Source of the DNA: Ursus arctos
Lineage: Eukaryota > Chordata > Mammalia > Carnivora > Ursidae
Reading direction: 5' to 3'
Assembly: GCF_023065955.2 (NCBI RefSeq)
Contig: NW_026622786.1
Span: 42,952,938 to 43,016,937, forward strand
Length of the DNA stretch: 64,000 nucleotides
The notes under the pieces: generated by a model
The model's input: only the letters and a program-made list of their open reading frames with translations
What the model was told of the DNA's origin: nothing
Database searches by the model: none
Shown here: positions 1-10,944 of the stretch, piece by piece
Position numbering within the stretch: the stretch's first letter is position 1
Layout: each line of letters begins with the position of its first letter
Made by a program: the position numbers and the translations under genes

Positions 1-500
1 ATGCAAATGCCCAGGGACAGCGGAAGCATGTTTTTAGTTCAATATGTTCGGAGTCTGGAGAGAGGATGCAGTATGAGCAATGGGGTTAGGGGGATGATGT
101 AGACAGGAGCCAGTTCATGAAGTTTGCCTGGCTAAGGAATTTGGACTTTTTTTTAAAAGTAGAAGGAATAACTGACAGGTTTTACGTAGGAGGGAGACAG
201 TGATTTCAGTTTACTTCTGTTTGGTAAAAATCTATGCTACTAAATCTGTGCTACTTAAAAATTAATGAGGTTTCACATCTCATCTTTGTAAGATAAACAA
301 CATGATATGTTTAGTACTTTCAATGATGATGTAAAGCATGTTTACTCTTTCTTTCCTTGGGTTATAAATCCTTGGTATTCTCTTTCCAGTACCCTCCAAG
401 AAGGCAGGTAGTACAGCAGAGAGTATAGAGTGATAAGGCAGTAATTAAAGGACCAGTGTGTTGGTTAGTTCATTGGCTGAGTCACCTAACTTCTCTAAAG

Positions 501-665
501 AGAGGCCTAGTGGTTAAGATCATCCAGACAGTGGGTGGGTGTGAATCCTGTCTCTCTACTTGCTATGTGACCTTGAGCAAATTATTTAAATTCTGTTTCA
601 GTTTTCTTATATGTAAAATGGAAAAAAATAAGAATACTTATGTCATAGGATTGAAAAGATTTGGA
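501..665 (+). repeat. MIR SINE (tRNA-derived core)
   Basis: The order of landmarks is that of a MIR: a TAGTGGTTAAGA-like head, GAATCCTGTCTCT, then GCTATGTGACCTTGAGCAA, then TTCAGTTTTCTTATATGTAAAATGG and a CTTATGTCATAGGATTG end. It is an ancient mammalian SINE, well diverged. Immediately upstream, GAGTCACCTAACTTCTCTA resembles a second, shorter MIR piece. Confidence 0.7.
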
Positions 666-1481
666 TTCCTCACCCATCATGCCTCTGTCAGCAAACCAAT
701 GCCTTATGTAGGATTATGATGGTCTATGCAATATTAGACCAATGGGTACACATCATAACAAGATAAAGGGCAATGGGATGATGCTTATGGAAATCACCAG
801 TGCTGTCATATTCCTCAACCCTCAGAAGCAGCAACTCTTGTATGGTGAAGGAAGGAATGGAATATTGAAGACTATTGTTCTTGGTTGAAGTCAAAATCCT
901 ATAAAGCTAGTGTGCTAGCCTATAGGTTGCTGTAAGTCAGAGATCAATATATGGGCTGTTTTCCTCCTACTGCTTTCAATGACCAAGGAATAAACATTTC
1001 AAAACCAACAGCCAGAGTGGAGTGGTGATTTGTATGATTTTATCTAATGCCTCCTAGCCACATTTATGCTTCCTGCCTTTATGATTCTGGGTTCTATTTC
1101 TCACCGGGAGATATAATTGTTCCCATGAAATGGAAACTGCTAATTCTGCCTTGCCTTTTCAGATTCTTCATGCCATGAGGCAACTACCCCAAAAGGTATT
1201 CTATTTCAGTTGGGCTGGTTGACCCAGGGTAGCAAGGCAAAGGAGGGTTGCTACATAAAGGAGGGAGAAGTAAGGATGGAAACAGTAGATGCCCCATGGA
1301 ATCTTAATGGAAGACTGTCACAGCCCCACATAGGCAGGTCTGCTAAGGGTTCAGATCTCTCAAGAATGAAAGCGTGTGTTAATGAACTTGGAAAAGAACC
1401 CCAACAAACGAGTTGATGGTTCAAGAAAAGGAATACAGCTTGTGTACAGATGTATTTCCTTCCTTGCTATTCTATAGAGAT
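666..1481. other. Unassigned non-coding stretch
   Basis: No gene, RNA or repeat family is recognised. Short ORFs are interrupted and lack codon bias or splice-site context. The composition is ordinary AT-rich mammalian intergenic or intronic sequence. Confidence 0.5.
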
Positions 1482-1525
1482 GACAGATAGATGCATGGAT
1501 GTATGGATAGATAGATGGATGGATG

Positions 1526-1579
<54 letters not shown>

Positions 1580-1658
1580 GGGATGGGGTGGATGGATGGA
1601 TGGATAGATGGATGAATGAATACATATATGCATACATATATATGTATGTGTATACATA
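1482..1658. repeat. GATA/GGAT compound microsatellite
   Basis: Irregular GATA and GGAT units frame a pure GATA run of about ten units near 1527-1566. This passes through GACA units into GGAT, then into an ATACATATATG stretch. Tandem tetranucleotides of this kind are usually length-polymorphic. The ORFs across it are repeat translations, not genes. Confidence 0.95.
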
Positions 1659-1693
1659 GTAAAATCTCACCTTGACATAAAAATTGGAGACTA

Positions 1694-1890
1694 GGGGCGC
1701 CTGGGTGGCACAGCGGTTAAGCGTTTGCCTTCGGCTCAGGGCGTGATCCCGGCGTTATGGGATTGAGCCCCACATCAGGCTCCTCCGCTATGAGCTTGCT
1801 TCTTCCTCTCCCACTCCCCCTGCTTGTATGCCCTCTCTCGCTGGCTGTCTCTATCTCTGTCTAATAAATAAATAAAATCTTTAAAAAAAA
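1694..1890 (+). mobile_element. Can-SINE, young subfamily
   Basis: This is a full-length carnivore tRNA-derived SINE. It has the head GGGGCGCCTGGGTGGCAC, the box-B-like part and GGCGTGATCCC, then a CT-rich region, AATAAATAAATAAAATC and an A-tail. A perfect 15-bp target-site duplication AAAAATTGGAGACTA flanks it (1679-1693 and about 1887-1901). The intact duplication and low divergence point to a recent insertion. The GGCACAGCGGTTAAGCGT variant is the form I associate with bears and giant panda (inference). Confidence 0.96.
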
Positions 1891-1904
1891 ATTGGAGACT
1901 AAAA

Positions 1905-3499
1905 CTTAAAAAAATGTTTGTTATGATATTGGTGAAAAGCAATATCTAGAGTTGATCTTTCAGTCACTATGTAAAAGGAAAGGAAATATTTTCAATTATT
2001 AGTTATATAGGAAATAGTACAACTATTACAAACAGAATATGTCCTATATACAGAGCTAGGAAAGTCCCAAAAGATTATAAGGTATTCTCTAACTTAAGCT
2101 TTCTCCTAGCCCCTCTCAAGAAGACAGGTATTTTAGCCCAGCCCAATTTTGGAATAAGAGCGGAATGGAGGACAGGAGTCAATACAATCACATTACATTG
2201 CATTGGCACAGTCTTCTTTTTGTGGGGAAGGTATGAATGTATTTTTGGTTTGATATGGTTTCATTATTTTACCTGATAAATGTATTGCTTGAATTAAGTC
2301 TTAAAGATTATAGAGGTATGTTTTGTTAGTTTTGTTGCTGCCCATAATCCATTTTCCTCCGGGTTTGTTTGTTTGGTTTTGGGTTTTTTTGTGGAAAAAT
2401 TACCTTTCTTTCATTCATGTCATTAAATGGCACTCTCAGTCAAGGGGCCCCGCCCTTCTTTGCCAATAAGTGAGTTCGAGACCAGGTACACACGTCCTTG
2501 GCCAATAAAAGTTTCCCTCCCAGGACTTGAGAGCTTGAGCAGAGTGATGCAAAGATGGAAACAAAATCTGATTGAAGTGGACTCATCCCCATTGTGAGAG
2601 CACCCGTGATGGATTCCTTCCACCAGAATCTCTGGAGCTATCTTGGTTCTTGCCCCTTCTATACCTGATTCTTCTAACATTCCTCCCCAACAAATTCATT
2701 TTGTCTTGTGTTAGTCACACACTTGGAATCTAATAACCCTAAGTCAGAATGAAAAAGCTTTTAAAGAAGGTAGGAGGGGGAAAGATAGTTACTCCTGACA
2801 CAAGGAAGATGTGAGCAAAGTAATGGTGGTCTCCAATAGCATGATGAGTCTGGATAACCTCAAGTAGCTCAGAACAGTTAGTACAAAATTAATCCTGAAG
2901 GGGTTTTTATGCTTACCGGGTGATTCCCAATATGTGGGCCATGGATCTCTAGGGTATGTGTAGTCTAAAACTCAAAATCAGTAAGAATCCATATGTAACC
3001 AAAGCTCATCTATAGATTAAATGAACATCGATGTAATTACTATTATGATAATCTGTGAAAAAATTTAAAATATGAGAGGTCTTACAATTGAAATGGCAAG
3101 GAACAACTGTTCTAAGCCAACGGTTCTGACCTGTAGAGCAGTTAACATACTCACCTATCATGTGCAATTTGATACTGATATCAGTTGAAATGTCAAGATT
3201 TATAGGTGCATTGCTTCTTTTATAAATTAGAGTAGAGTTAAGGCTGTCCTTTCTATAAATCCATCTTGTCTACTTGCATTCTCATTTGTTTTCTTGAATG
3301 GGAGAGAACATAGTGGAATTTTCACTGCTGCTCAAGAATTGTATACAAATCATCATGTATTGTCTCAGTCACAGAGCATCGTGAGCCACGGTCCTGATGT
3401 GACATTGATGATTATAGAGGTGATGTATTGCGTGGTATTTGGGAGTTGTAGTTCTACCATTACTTCCTCATTTTACCCATGAGCATATTTATTATTTAT
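1905..3499. other. Unassigned non-coding stretch
   Basis: No gene is recognised. A more GC-rich patch near 2430-2680 (GGGGCCCCGCCC, two GGCCAATAA-type CCAAT-box-like sites) resembles an old LTR or promoter fragment, but I cannot name it. A segment near 2930-3120 has weak hAT-like features. The rest shows nothing. Confidence 0.4.
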
Positions 3500-3796
3500 T
3501 TCTAAAAAAATCGAAGTTAAAATGAAAGTTAACAGAAAAGAACACAAAAATTCCTTTGTTTCCTTCACTAAGACTTCCCAATTGTTAATATTTTACCACA
3601 TTTACTCTATCTCCTCTCTATATATATATTTCTGTGGTATTCTTACAAAGAAATGTATGCCTGAGTCTGGTCTTAAGGAAACTGGATGGACCCAGACTGT
3701 GTACTTAATTGTCCTATCTCTTTAAGTCTCCTTCAATGTGAAATAGTTCTTCATCCATAATAGTTTTAAACAGTGCAGGCCTTTCATTCTATAGGA
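3500..3796 (-). mobile_element. L1M 3' UTR fragment, left part
   Basis: On the minus strand this resembles the 3' untranslated part of an old mammalian L1. The plus-strand landmark CTTAATTGTCCTATCTCTTTAAG is followed by CTTCAATGTGAAATAGTTC. It continues after the inserted MER3-like element at 4432. The L1 subfamily is not determined. Non-coding. Confidence 0.5.
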
Positions 3797-3834
3797 CAGC
3801 ATTGCTCAAGACATGAACCATGTATATATATTTT

Positions 3835-4160
3835 GTTAAGTCAACTCTATGCCCAATGGAGGGCAAAACTCACAATCCTGATATCAAGAGATGCATGCTT
3901 GGGGCACCTGGGTGGCTCAGTCAGCTAAGCTTCCGACTCTTTCGGCTCCAGTCATGATCTCAGGGTTGTGAGATTGTGCCCCCATGTTGGGCTCTGCGCT
4001 CAGCAGGGAGTCTGCTTGATAGCCTTTCTCTCCCTCTCTATCTGCGCCTCCCCCTGCTTGCTCATGCTCTCTCTCTCTAAATAAATAAATAAACAAAATC
4101 TTAAAAAAAAAAAAAAAAGATGAGATGCATGCTTTACAAACTGAGCCAGCCAGGTGTCCC
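3835..4160 (-). mobile_element. Older Can-SINE, antisense and itself interrupted
   Basis: The pieces 3835-3900 and 4135-4160 join into an antisense SINE head: CTCACAATCCTGATATCAAG, then ACTGAGCCAGCCAGGTGTCCC. It is truncated and more diverged than its neighbours. An imperfect duplication of MER3 sequence flanks it (TGAACCATGTATATA... at 3814; TGAACCACACATATA... at 4161), so it landed inside the DNA transposon. A younger SINE later split it at 3900/4135. Confidence 0.7.
3901..4121 (+). mobile_element. Can-SINE inserted in an older Can-SINE
   Basis: This SINE has the head GGGGCACCTGGGTGGCTCAG, CATGATCTCAGGG, a CT-rich segment, AAATAAATAAATAAACAAAATC and an A-tail of 16. The target-site duplication GAGATGCATGCTT is perfect (3888-3900 and 4122-4134) and lies within the older antisense SINE, fixing the order of the two insertions. 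Confidence 0.95.
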
Positions 4161-4431
4161 TGAACCACACATATATTTTATACTTTTCTAGTAGCCACAT
4201 AAGAAAAAGTAAAAATAATCAGGTGAAATTAATAGTAATAATATACTTATTTAGTCATTCAAAATGTTATCATTTAAAAATGTAATCAGTATAAAAAGTA
4301 TGTATTTACATTCTTTTTTTCATACAAAGTTTTTGCAATCCAGTGTATATATAGCACATCTCAGGAGTAGTCACATTCCAAGGGCTCAATAGCCACATAT
4401 GGCCAAGTGGCTATCATACCAGACAATGCAG

Positions 4432-5590
4432 TGTTAGCATGGCCCACGTTCTGGGTCCACTTAGTGTTTCCTCATGACCAGGCTCGAACATGCATTCTTC
4501 GCAGGAATAAAGTTGTGCTCTTGGTGGCTTATCACATCAGAAAGCACACATTGTTGAACTGACTCATTCCTGTTGATGTCAGCCTTAGCCATTTGGTCAT
4601 GATAGTGGCTCCCAGGTTTCTCTACTGCACAGTTACCCTTTTTCCTTTGGTAATTAGTAAGTATTTATCTTGTTCCTCATCAAACCATCACCCAGCCTTA
4701 CTTTCAGGACAACTCTGCCTAAGTCAATTGCCAATATATTGATTGCCAGCAGGTGTTTTCTATTCCCATCATTCATCTATCTTTATTAGTTGGATTTCTA
4801 TTATAAGGGAGAACTTATTCTTCTTCTCCATTCATTCATATATATCAGTGTGGACTCATGGATTTTTATTTTATTCAATAACAGATTTTAATGAGTATTT
4901 ATTTTGCTGCTTATAATTTCTGAGATTTAACCAGTAGAAGCCTCTTCTAGCTGGGCTTTCTGTTGCTTTGACATATCTTTGTCATTCTTTGAGCGTTCCT
5001 TAAATTCTGATCAAATAAGTTATTCCAGGTTTGGCTTGAATTTTCCCTGATTCACCATTGGAATTAGTTATTTTCTCAAGGAAACCTGGTTCCTGCTAAT
5101 GTAGAATGGTATTTAGAAACCAAGATTTTGATGTGTGTTGTGCTTATTCATACTGGGTCAGTGGACGGAACTAAGATATAAACATATCTTTTTAAAATTA
5201 TATATGTATATATACAGGTACATTGATATTTATTTAAATCCATATTAAAAAACCATGAGTTCACACTGATACCTCCAATTCTGATCCTGCACCATAGAGA
5301 TCTATCTAGTCTTTCCCTCTTCTATATTTTTAATCCTTTTTCTGACATTGAAAAACTTGGTTTCCATTATCTTGAGTATATGTGTTTATTCAATCCTGCA
5401 GCAGGTTACCATTGTGTAGACCATGCTTTCTCTTTGGTCCTGAACCTCGTTGCTGCCTCCTTGGCCTTGTTGCTGCCTTCTTGATTCCACTGTCACCTCC
5501 TCTATACCACTGCCTCCCCATTCCCCCAACCTGTAGTCACCTTCTTGGCCCTGCTGCCTTTCAGCCCCAACCCTCTGTAACCCGATTCAT
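4432..5590 (-). mobile_element. L1M 3' UTR fragment, right part
   Basis: This continues the antisense L1M after the MER3-like insertion. Plus-strand landmarks include CCTCATGACCAGGCTCGAAC, CACATCAGAAAGCACAC, GTTTCTCTACTGCACAGTTAC, CAGTGTGGACTCATGGAT, GGTATTTAGAAACCAAGA, CATGAGTTCACACTGATACC and a TATATGTATATATAC stretch. The CT-rich part after 5400 fits the same UTR but less clearly. Confidence 0.65.
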
Positions 5591-5699
5591 GCTGCTTCTT
5601 CAAGGGAAAGGGAAAGAAGGAGAAGAGAGGGAACACAAAGAAGAAATGCTTCCTTTATCAAGTTAGGAAATCAAGCATAGACTTAGCCTTTTGGGATAA

Positions 5700-6640
5700 T
5701 GGCAGATTACATGTTTTGAAAAGCTCTCCCACTGATAACACCTGGGTGGTGGATAACTTAAAATCAAACAACAAAGAAGAGCTTTAAATACATTACTAAA
5801 TATGCAAGAAAGTAAGAGAATTTTTCAAAAGCCAATAACCCCCCAAAACATAATAAATAAAATAAAAGTAAAAATCACAGTAATTTGGAACTGAAACCAG
5901 AGTAAAAGCATACACAGGAAGCTGGGCTGGCCTGGGCACGGGAAGGGAGAGAAATGCAGTTCCCAGTAAAACAGAGCTTTGAAGATTGGTGTCATATACA
6001 GAGATGAGGAATACTGGGCGGCGTCAGACCTGTGCAGTGTGGGCAGCTCAACAGGTCAATCCCACGTACATACATCTGGAACATTGTAAGGACCCACACT
6101 CTCACTGAGAATTGGGGCTAGAAATTGACGGTGAAACTGGCCTGCCCCTGCCAAGCAGAGAAACAAAAGAATCTCCTGAGAATTTGCTACCATAGATCTA
6201 CTTTGTGCAGTGTCTAGGGTTTAAATTTATGCTACCTCTGTGGCCAGGCAAATATCAAGCCAAGACATTAAATTAAACTGGGTCTGGCATCTGAAGCTTT
6301 TGCAAATTTGAAGATGGAGAAAGCCATCTTAAATTTAGGCTCCTTAAATTCCCCAAGATTAAGTTCAGGCAAATATGAGCTCATGATTAAAAAAAAAAAA
6401 AAAAAAAGCTAAAAAGTGAAACTTATCAAAGATATGAGAAAACAAGCCACTATGTTTGAAAACCAGCAGAAACAACCAATCAAAGATTTGGACTCAGGAA
6501 GCTGCAGGGATTTGGATTATCTGATATAGAATAGAACATACCTATGTGTGAAGAATCAAAGAAATGAAAAAAAAAAAAAAAGAAAGCAAACAACAAAATA
6601 CTATCAAAAACAACCAGAAATATTTAGGAAAAAAATACAG
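5700..6640 (+). mobile_element. L1M 5'/ORF1-region fragment
   Basis: The end of the stretch (6450-6560) has AAACCAGCAGAAACAACCAA, GATTTGGACTCAGGAAG and GGATTATCTGATATAGAATA, which resemble the ORF1 region of old L1M elements in sense orientation. A-tracts at about 6390-6407 and 6566-6580 interrupt it. The earlier part is assigned by continuity only. No usable reading frame survives. Confidence 0.45.
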
Positions 6641-6649
6641 AATCATTGA

Positions 6650-7306
6650 AATTACAAATAGCTCAAAAGAATCCAGAACTCTCTGAAACCGCTGGTGGGA
6701 GTATAGATTGGTACAAATACTTGGGAAAACTGGTTGTGTCTATTAAACGCAAATGTCTAGCAAACCCTTTGATCGCACACTCTAAGTACAAACTCAGTAG
6801 AAGTGTGGGTTTATGTGCACCGAAAACATGTCCATAGCAGCATTATGTATGATAGCCCCCACCTGGAAACTGCCCACATGGCCATCAACAACACACTACA
6901 CTGATAAAGAAATTATGGTATATTAATACTATAGAAAACCATCTGGTAATGGGAATGAACAAACTATAGCCACACACAATAATATGTGTGAATCTCACAA
7001 AGATCATATCGTATAAAAGAAGTCAGACTAAAAGAAGACACTTATGATTCCATTTAAGTAAAGTTCAAAGATAGACAAAACTAATTCATGCTGTAGAAGT
7101 CAAGATAATAATTACTTTTGGTAGGGGTTAGTGACTGAAAGGAAGCATGATTTGCTTTGAAGGAGTGGGTTAATATTTTTGGATCTGGGTGCTGATTACA
7201 CAAATGTGTTCTGTTTATGAAACTTTGCATGTTGCATATTTAGGATATGTAAGTGTACTCTTACGAATGTATGTTGTACTTTAAAGATTTATTTATTTAT
7301 TTTAGA

Positions 7307-7339
<33 letters not shown>

Positions 7340-7530
7340 CAACAGGGAGGGGCAGAGGGAGAAGGAGAAAGAGTCTTAAGCAGACTCCATGCTGAGTGCA
7401 GAGCTCCATGCAGGGCTCGCTGTCACGACTGTGAGATTGTGACCTGAGCCCAAACCAAGAGTAAGATGCTTAACCGACTGTGCCACCCAGGTACCCCGTA
7501 TGTTGTACTTTAATTAAAAAAAAAATAGAG
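6650..7530 (+). mobile_element. L1M ORF2 end and 3' UTR, split by a Can-SINE
   Basis: Typical L1 ORF2 C-terminal landmarks appear in order: CTGGTGGGAGTATAGATTGG, CATAGCAGCATTATGTATGA, GATAAAGAAATTATGGTATA, GTGAATCTCACAAAGATCAT and GATTCCATTTAAGTAAAG. A 3' UTR and A-rich tail (TTAATTAAAAAAAAAA) near 7510-7525 follow. Stops and indels kill the frame. The Can-SINE at 7285-7497 inserted next to the tail. Confidence 0.75.
7285..7497 (-). mobile_element. Can-SINE, antisense
   Basis: Antisense signature: AGATTTATTTATTTATTTTAGAGAGAG, a long GA run, GCAGACTCCATGCTGAGTGC and ACCGACTGTGCCACCCAGGTACCCC. A perfect 16-bp duplication GTATGTTGTACTTTAA flanks it (7269-7284 and 7498-7513), inside the 3' end of the sense L1M. 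Confidence 0.95.
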
Positions 7531-7549
7531 TATAAAAGTAATTCTACCT

Positions 7550-7761
7550 CGGAGCACCTGGGTGGTTCAGTTGGTTAAGTGTCCTGCTCTTGATTTCGGC
7601 TCAGGTCATGATCTCATGGTCTTGAGATTGAGCCCTGCATTGGGCTCCACAATGAGTATAGAGCCTGCTTTAGATTTTCTCTCCCTCTGTCCCTCCCCCA
7701 CTCCCACTCGCACTCTCTGTGTCAAAAAAAAAAAATTAAAGGAGATTTATTTTTTTTAAAA
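7550..7761 (+). mobile_element. Can-SINE, sense
   Basis: It has the head GGAGCACCTGGGTGGTTCAG, CTCAGGTCATGATCTCATGG, GAGCCCTGCATTGGGCTCC, a CT-rich segment, then an A-run and a mixed A/T tail. A 10-bp duplication AATTCTACCT flanks it (7540-7549 and 7762-7771). It lies about 50 bp from the antisense SINE at 7285-7497, so the two form an inverted pair. Confidence 0.92.
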
Positions 7762-7794
7762 AATTCTACCTTAAGAGGTACTGAGTAGGGCGTT

Positions 7795-8660
7795 GATGTT
7801 CATTCGTTCAATGGGTATGTAGTTCATTCTTGTAGTTACTGGGAATATACCAGTAGACAAGAAAGATCTTGGCCTTAGAAACCTTATATTCCCCAAGTGA
7901 AGAGAGAAAAAAAAGAAAGGAAAAACAAATAAATACATTATAAAATCATAGGGAGTGATAAGTGCAGTGAAGAAGAAATTATGAAAATTCAATGAAGAGT
8001 GGAAAAGCATAGATAGCATTGACTGGGGGTCATCAGAGTTCTCCATAAGAGGTGGCAACGGAGCGGAAGCTGGAAGAAGTGAGAGCAAAACACGGGAATA
8101 TCTGGGAGGATCCAAAGGCCCTCAAGTAGGAAGAACCTTGGGGTTCTGCTGGAAGAAGTAAAAACTCTCCTTAAAAATAAAGATTGGCAACAACAAATAG
8201 AAAGAAAAAGGAAAAAAGATTGGCGGTCTTCAGCTACTTTTTTCTAATGAGATGGGGTATTTAGCTAATTAGACAAGGTTTCCTTGATAAATATTTGTGA
8301 CGGTATTTGCTTTACTTCTCTACAAAATGTGGGGAGTAGGGTTGGTCAGCCATGGATGGGTTCTTGCATCTGAATGACGTTTGTCCTGCATGTTGCAGTG
8401 GGAAGCCACTGAGAGCCACTGTCCTGGGCTATGAGATGTCACTATGTAGAGGAGTAATGTGATGAGATTTGTGTTTTGAAAGGATTATTCTGGGCACAGT
8501 GTGGAGGATCCAGAGGAAGGAGAAACGTATAGCCAGACATATAGCCAAAGAGAAAAAATAGCCAAGGGATGTGTGGCATACAGACGGTGCAGGGAGGAGG
8601 GCCTTTGAAGACTTGAGGGCACAGAGGGAAAACAGTCAACAGCACAGTGTGAGTAAAATG
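7795..8660 (-). mobile_element. L2 LINE fragment, antisense
   Basis: This is the reverse complement of the L2 3' region: TTCATTCGTTCAATGGGTATG, TACTGGGAATATACCAGTAGACAAG, GGGAGTGATAAGTGCAGTGAAGAAG, then GGAGTAATGTGATGAGATTTG and AGGATTATTCTGGGCACAGTGTGGAGGATC. It is ancient, diverged and non-coding. Confidence 0.6.
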
Positions 8661-9430
8661 ACACTGCCAATGTAGCTTATTGCAAATTCTAGGGGCCCGT
8701 GTGATGCCTATGAAAGTGTTAAGCTGTTACCGGTGTCTTTCCCTCAGGATCTGAGCTGTTAAGGCGGGATTGTGCTGATGACATTAGATTCCCAACTTAG
8801 TTGTCATTTACTTGAGTGTGTTTTCACTTAACAAGCATAAACACTGATAGAAGGATTGCGGGTTGTTTTTTTTTTTTTTTTAACTTTTATTTGAATCACT
8901 CTTGAGATCCAAACCAATTTAGTAATTCATTTCCAAATTCTTACAAATATTGCATAAAACGCTGGTTGGCACCTTTTTAACTGAATCCCCTGCATCAAGC
9001 AAGCAAATATGTTGCTGAATTATTTAGATAATCCATTAAGGAAACAGACCAGTCTTAACTGGACATTGCTTCTCTTATTTTTCTGAAAACAACCTGCACT
9101 AGAAGAAACATTGCGCTCCCCTTTTCCTGCTCTCATAGTGTCCCCGCCCCCAACAGTAGGCTCATGCAGAGCCAAAGGGAGCATAAATCCCACCCTCCGC
9201 ATCGCCTCTGCCACCATTGGCTTTTAATCTACAGTAATGCAGTGGGAGAGGAATGTCCATTACTCTTCAGCGTGAATGATTTTGACTTCTTTTTGCTGAG
9301 TAAGTCCAGTCCACCTGGCACATAAGAGATTTTCACTTCTATGTGGACATCAGCTCTGGACCTTCCCCGGTATCCCCCATGGACACTTACAGGTGCTTTG
9401 TAGTCGCTGTACATATACAGAGGAAGCACT
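8661..9430. other. Unassigned non-coding stretch
   Basis: It contains a T15-17 tract at about 8864-8881. No repeat family or gene is recognised in the remainder. Confidence 0.4.
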
Positions 9431-9439
9431 CCTTTGGCC

Positions 9440-9495
9440 CACCAGTTTAATTAAGGAGCACTTGTTGAGAGCCTACACATGTACTGGTCGGTTTT
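9440..9495 (-). repeat. Short antisense L2 3' end
   Basis: AATTAAGGAGCACTTGTTGAGAGCCTACAC matches the pattern of an antisense L2 3' terminus (TTTATTGAGCACCTACTATG type). It is very short. Confidence 0.35.
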
Positions 9496-9754
9496 TTTAA
9501 AGGAATGGACTCGTCCAGATTACCTTGAATAATTGGATTTATTGCAAGGATTCACAGGACAGTGGGTTATCGTATTTTCAGTCTGTAAAAGAGATGACTA
9601 CCTGCCTCTCAGTGTTTTTTCTCTCCTTCTTAGTCGTAGAGCCCCCCCTGACTCAACCCCACCAGCTTTCAGCAGGACACATAGCTGTGGGCAATCCAAG
9701 CTCTCTCTGCCTGGACCACTATTTCCTGCCCCTGTGCAAGGATAATTCCTTCAC

Positions 9755-10005
9755 TTAAACGCTCTGCTAAGGCATCTCCTCTTCTGCAAAACTTGCCCTG
9801 AGCCCTTGTGTCCAGCTGAGCTAGGCATCTCACATCTGGGCTCCCACAGCACGCTGCTTACTTTCTTCTGCAACAGGATTTATTGCACTATCTCACAACT
9901 TTATGCATGTTGACACATTTGTCTTAATCAATTGTAACTTTCTTGAGGGCGAAAACTGGGCATCTCTCAATCTCTCTGGTTTGCAATCAATGTTTAAGGG
10001 ACTGA
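9755..10005 (+). mobile_element. L2 LINE 3' end
   Basis: Sense L2 layout: CTAAGGCATCTCCTCTTCTG, CTTGCCCTGAGCCC, a stretch with TTTATTGCACTATCTCACAAC, then AACTTTCTTGAGGGCGAAAACTGGGCATC and a short end. Highly diverged. Confidence 0.6.
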
Positions 10006-10944
10006 ACTAAATTGGGAAGAATATTGGTACCTAAATTTGGGATTGCATTGTCATTTGTTTTTAAATTCAACATAAATTCTGTGCCAGATGATAATTGCTT
10101 TAGGGCCTTTGAATTCTTTGATATTTTCCCAACAGTAACACTTCATAATAGTAGGGAAACAAATCAAGTTGGATCCCCTCTTTTGGTAATTATAAAGACT
10201 AAGTGAACAAGAAGTCACTCTAAGTTAGGTTAGAAGTTATGCAATTGTCAAACAAGTCTGGACAATTGTTCTGGTCTCCAAGGCATCAACTCTACAGCTC
10301 AGTCTTGGAAGCGGTGGTACTCAGCGACTTTACAGTTGTGCGTTAGGGTTGAAGCTGAGCTGCTAGAGCAAAGAAAGCCCAAAATGTACGAGCTCAAACA
10401 AAGTAGAAGTTTATCTTTCATGTAACAGGCCAGAGTTGGATGGATAGATGGACCAGAGTGAGGAGGCACTTCTGCTCCAAAGACCAACGTTCCTGTTTTT
10501 CTCGTTTGTCTCTTGAGTTAGTTTTTTCCATCTCCTCTTTTACCATGTAGGGTCTGGAAGCAGTGAGTTTTTTTAGTCTTGCAAGATCCCACATTTCAAG
10601 ACTCTCTACCTCATTTCTGCTTGAAAGTGCCCGTTTTTTCCTGAAGTACTGTCTTAAGATATTGCCAAACACAACCAATAATAGCAAACATAGAATTAAA
10701 TTGCAATTTTTCTGCCTCTCCCTCTAAAGATGCCTGCTCAGTAGACACATTATCTGCTCTCCACGTTGCCTCAGGAGATGGTTTTCCCAAATACATGACA
10801 TGGATCTCCATCTCCCTGACTTCAGATAGCACTTTTCTCAACACCTCAATGCCATATGTTATGGGTTTTTTGGTTTATTTTTGCTTTGTTATTTGGTGAC
10901 AGCTCATTACTTTTGTTCCTAATCTGTATATTAGTCAGGGTAAG
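10006..10944. other. Unassigned; possible ancient repeat 10300-10860
   Basis: No gene is seen. The block 10300-10860 (TAGAAGTTTATCTTTCATGTAACAGG, CTTGCAAGATCCCACATTTCAAGACTC, CCAAATACATGACATGGATCTCC) has the feel of a dispersed mammalian repeat, but I cannot name it. The minus-strand ORFs across it show no family resemblance. Confidence 0.35.

Larger units (their letters stand above)
3797..4431 (+). mobile_element. MER3-like hAT-Charlie DNA transposon, interrupted
   Basis: This is a non-autonomous hAT-type element. The right part (4161-4431) carries CTTTTCTAGTAGCCACAT, CAGGTGAAATTAAT, CATTCTTTTTTTCATAC, CAATCCAGTGT and CTCAATAGCCACATATGGC, all typical of MER3. The ends form imperfect inverted repeats (CAGCATTG at 3797, CAATGCAG ending 4431). 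Only about 38 bases of the left end precede a block of two SINEs (3835-4160). The 8-bp target duplication expected for hAT elements is not recognisable. Confidence 0.75.

Noticed and set aside
1527..1620. CRISPR-like regular repeat
   Set aside because: Continuous tetranucleotide units without spacers in a mammalian genome; it is a microsatellite.
1467..1670. Minus-strand ORFs rich in Ser/Ile/Tyr
   Set aside because: Translations of the GATA/GGAT microsatellite.
1694..1765. tRNA gene candidates at Can-SINE heads
   Set aside because: The A- and B-box-like text belongs to SINE promoters; no complete cloverleaf with conserved anticodon arm and 3' terminator is seen.
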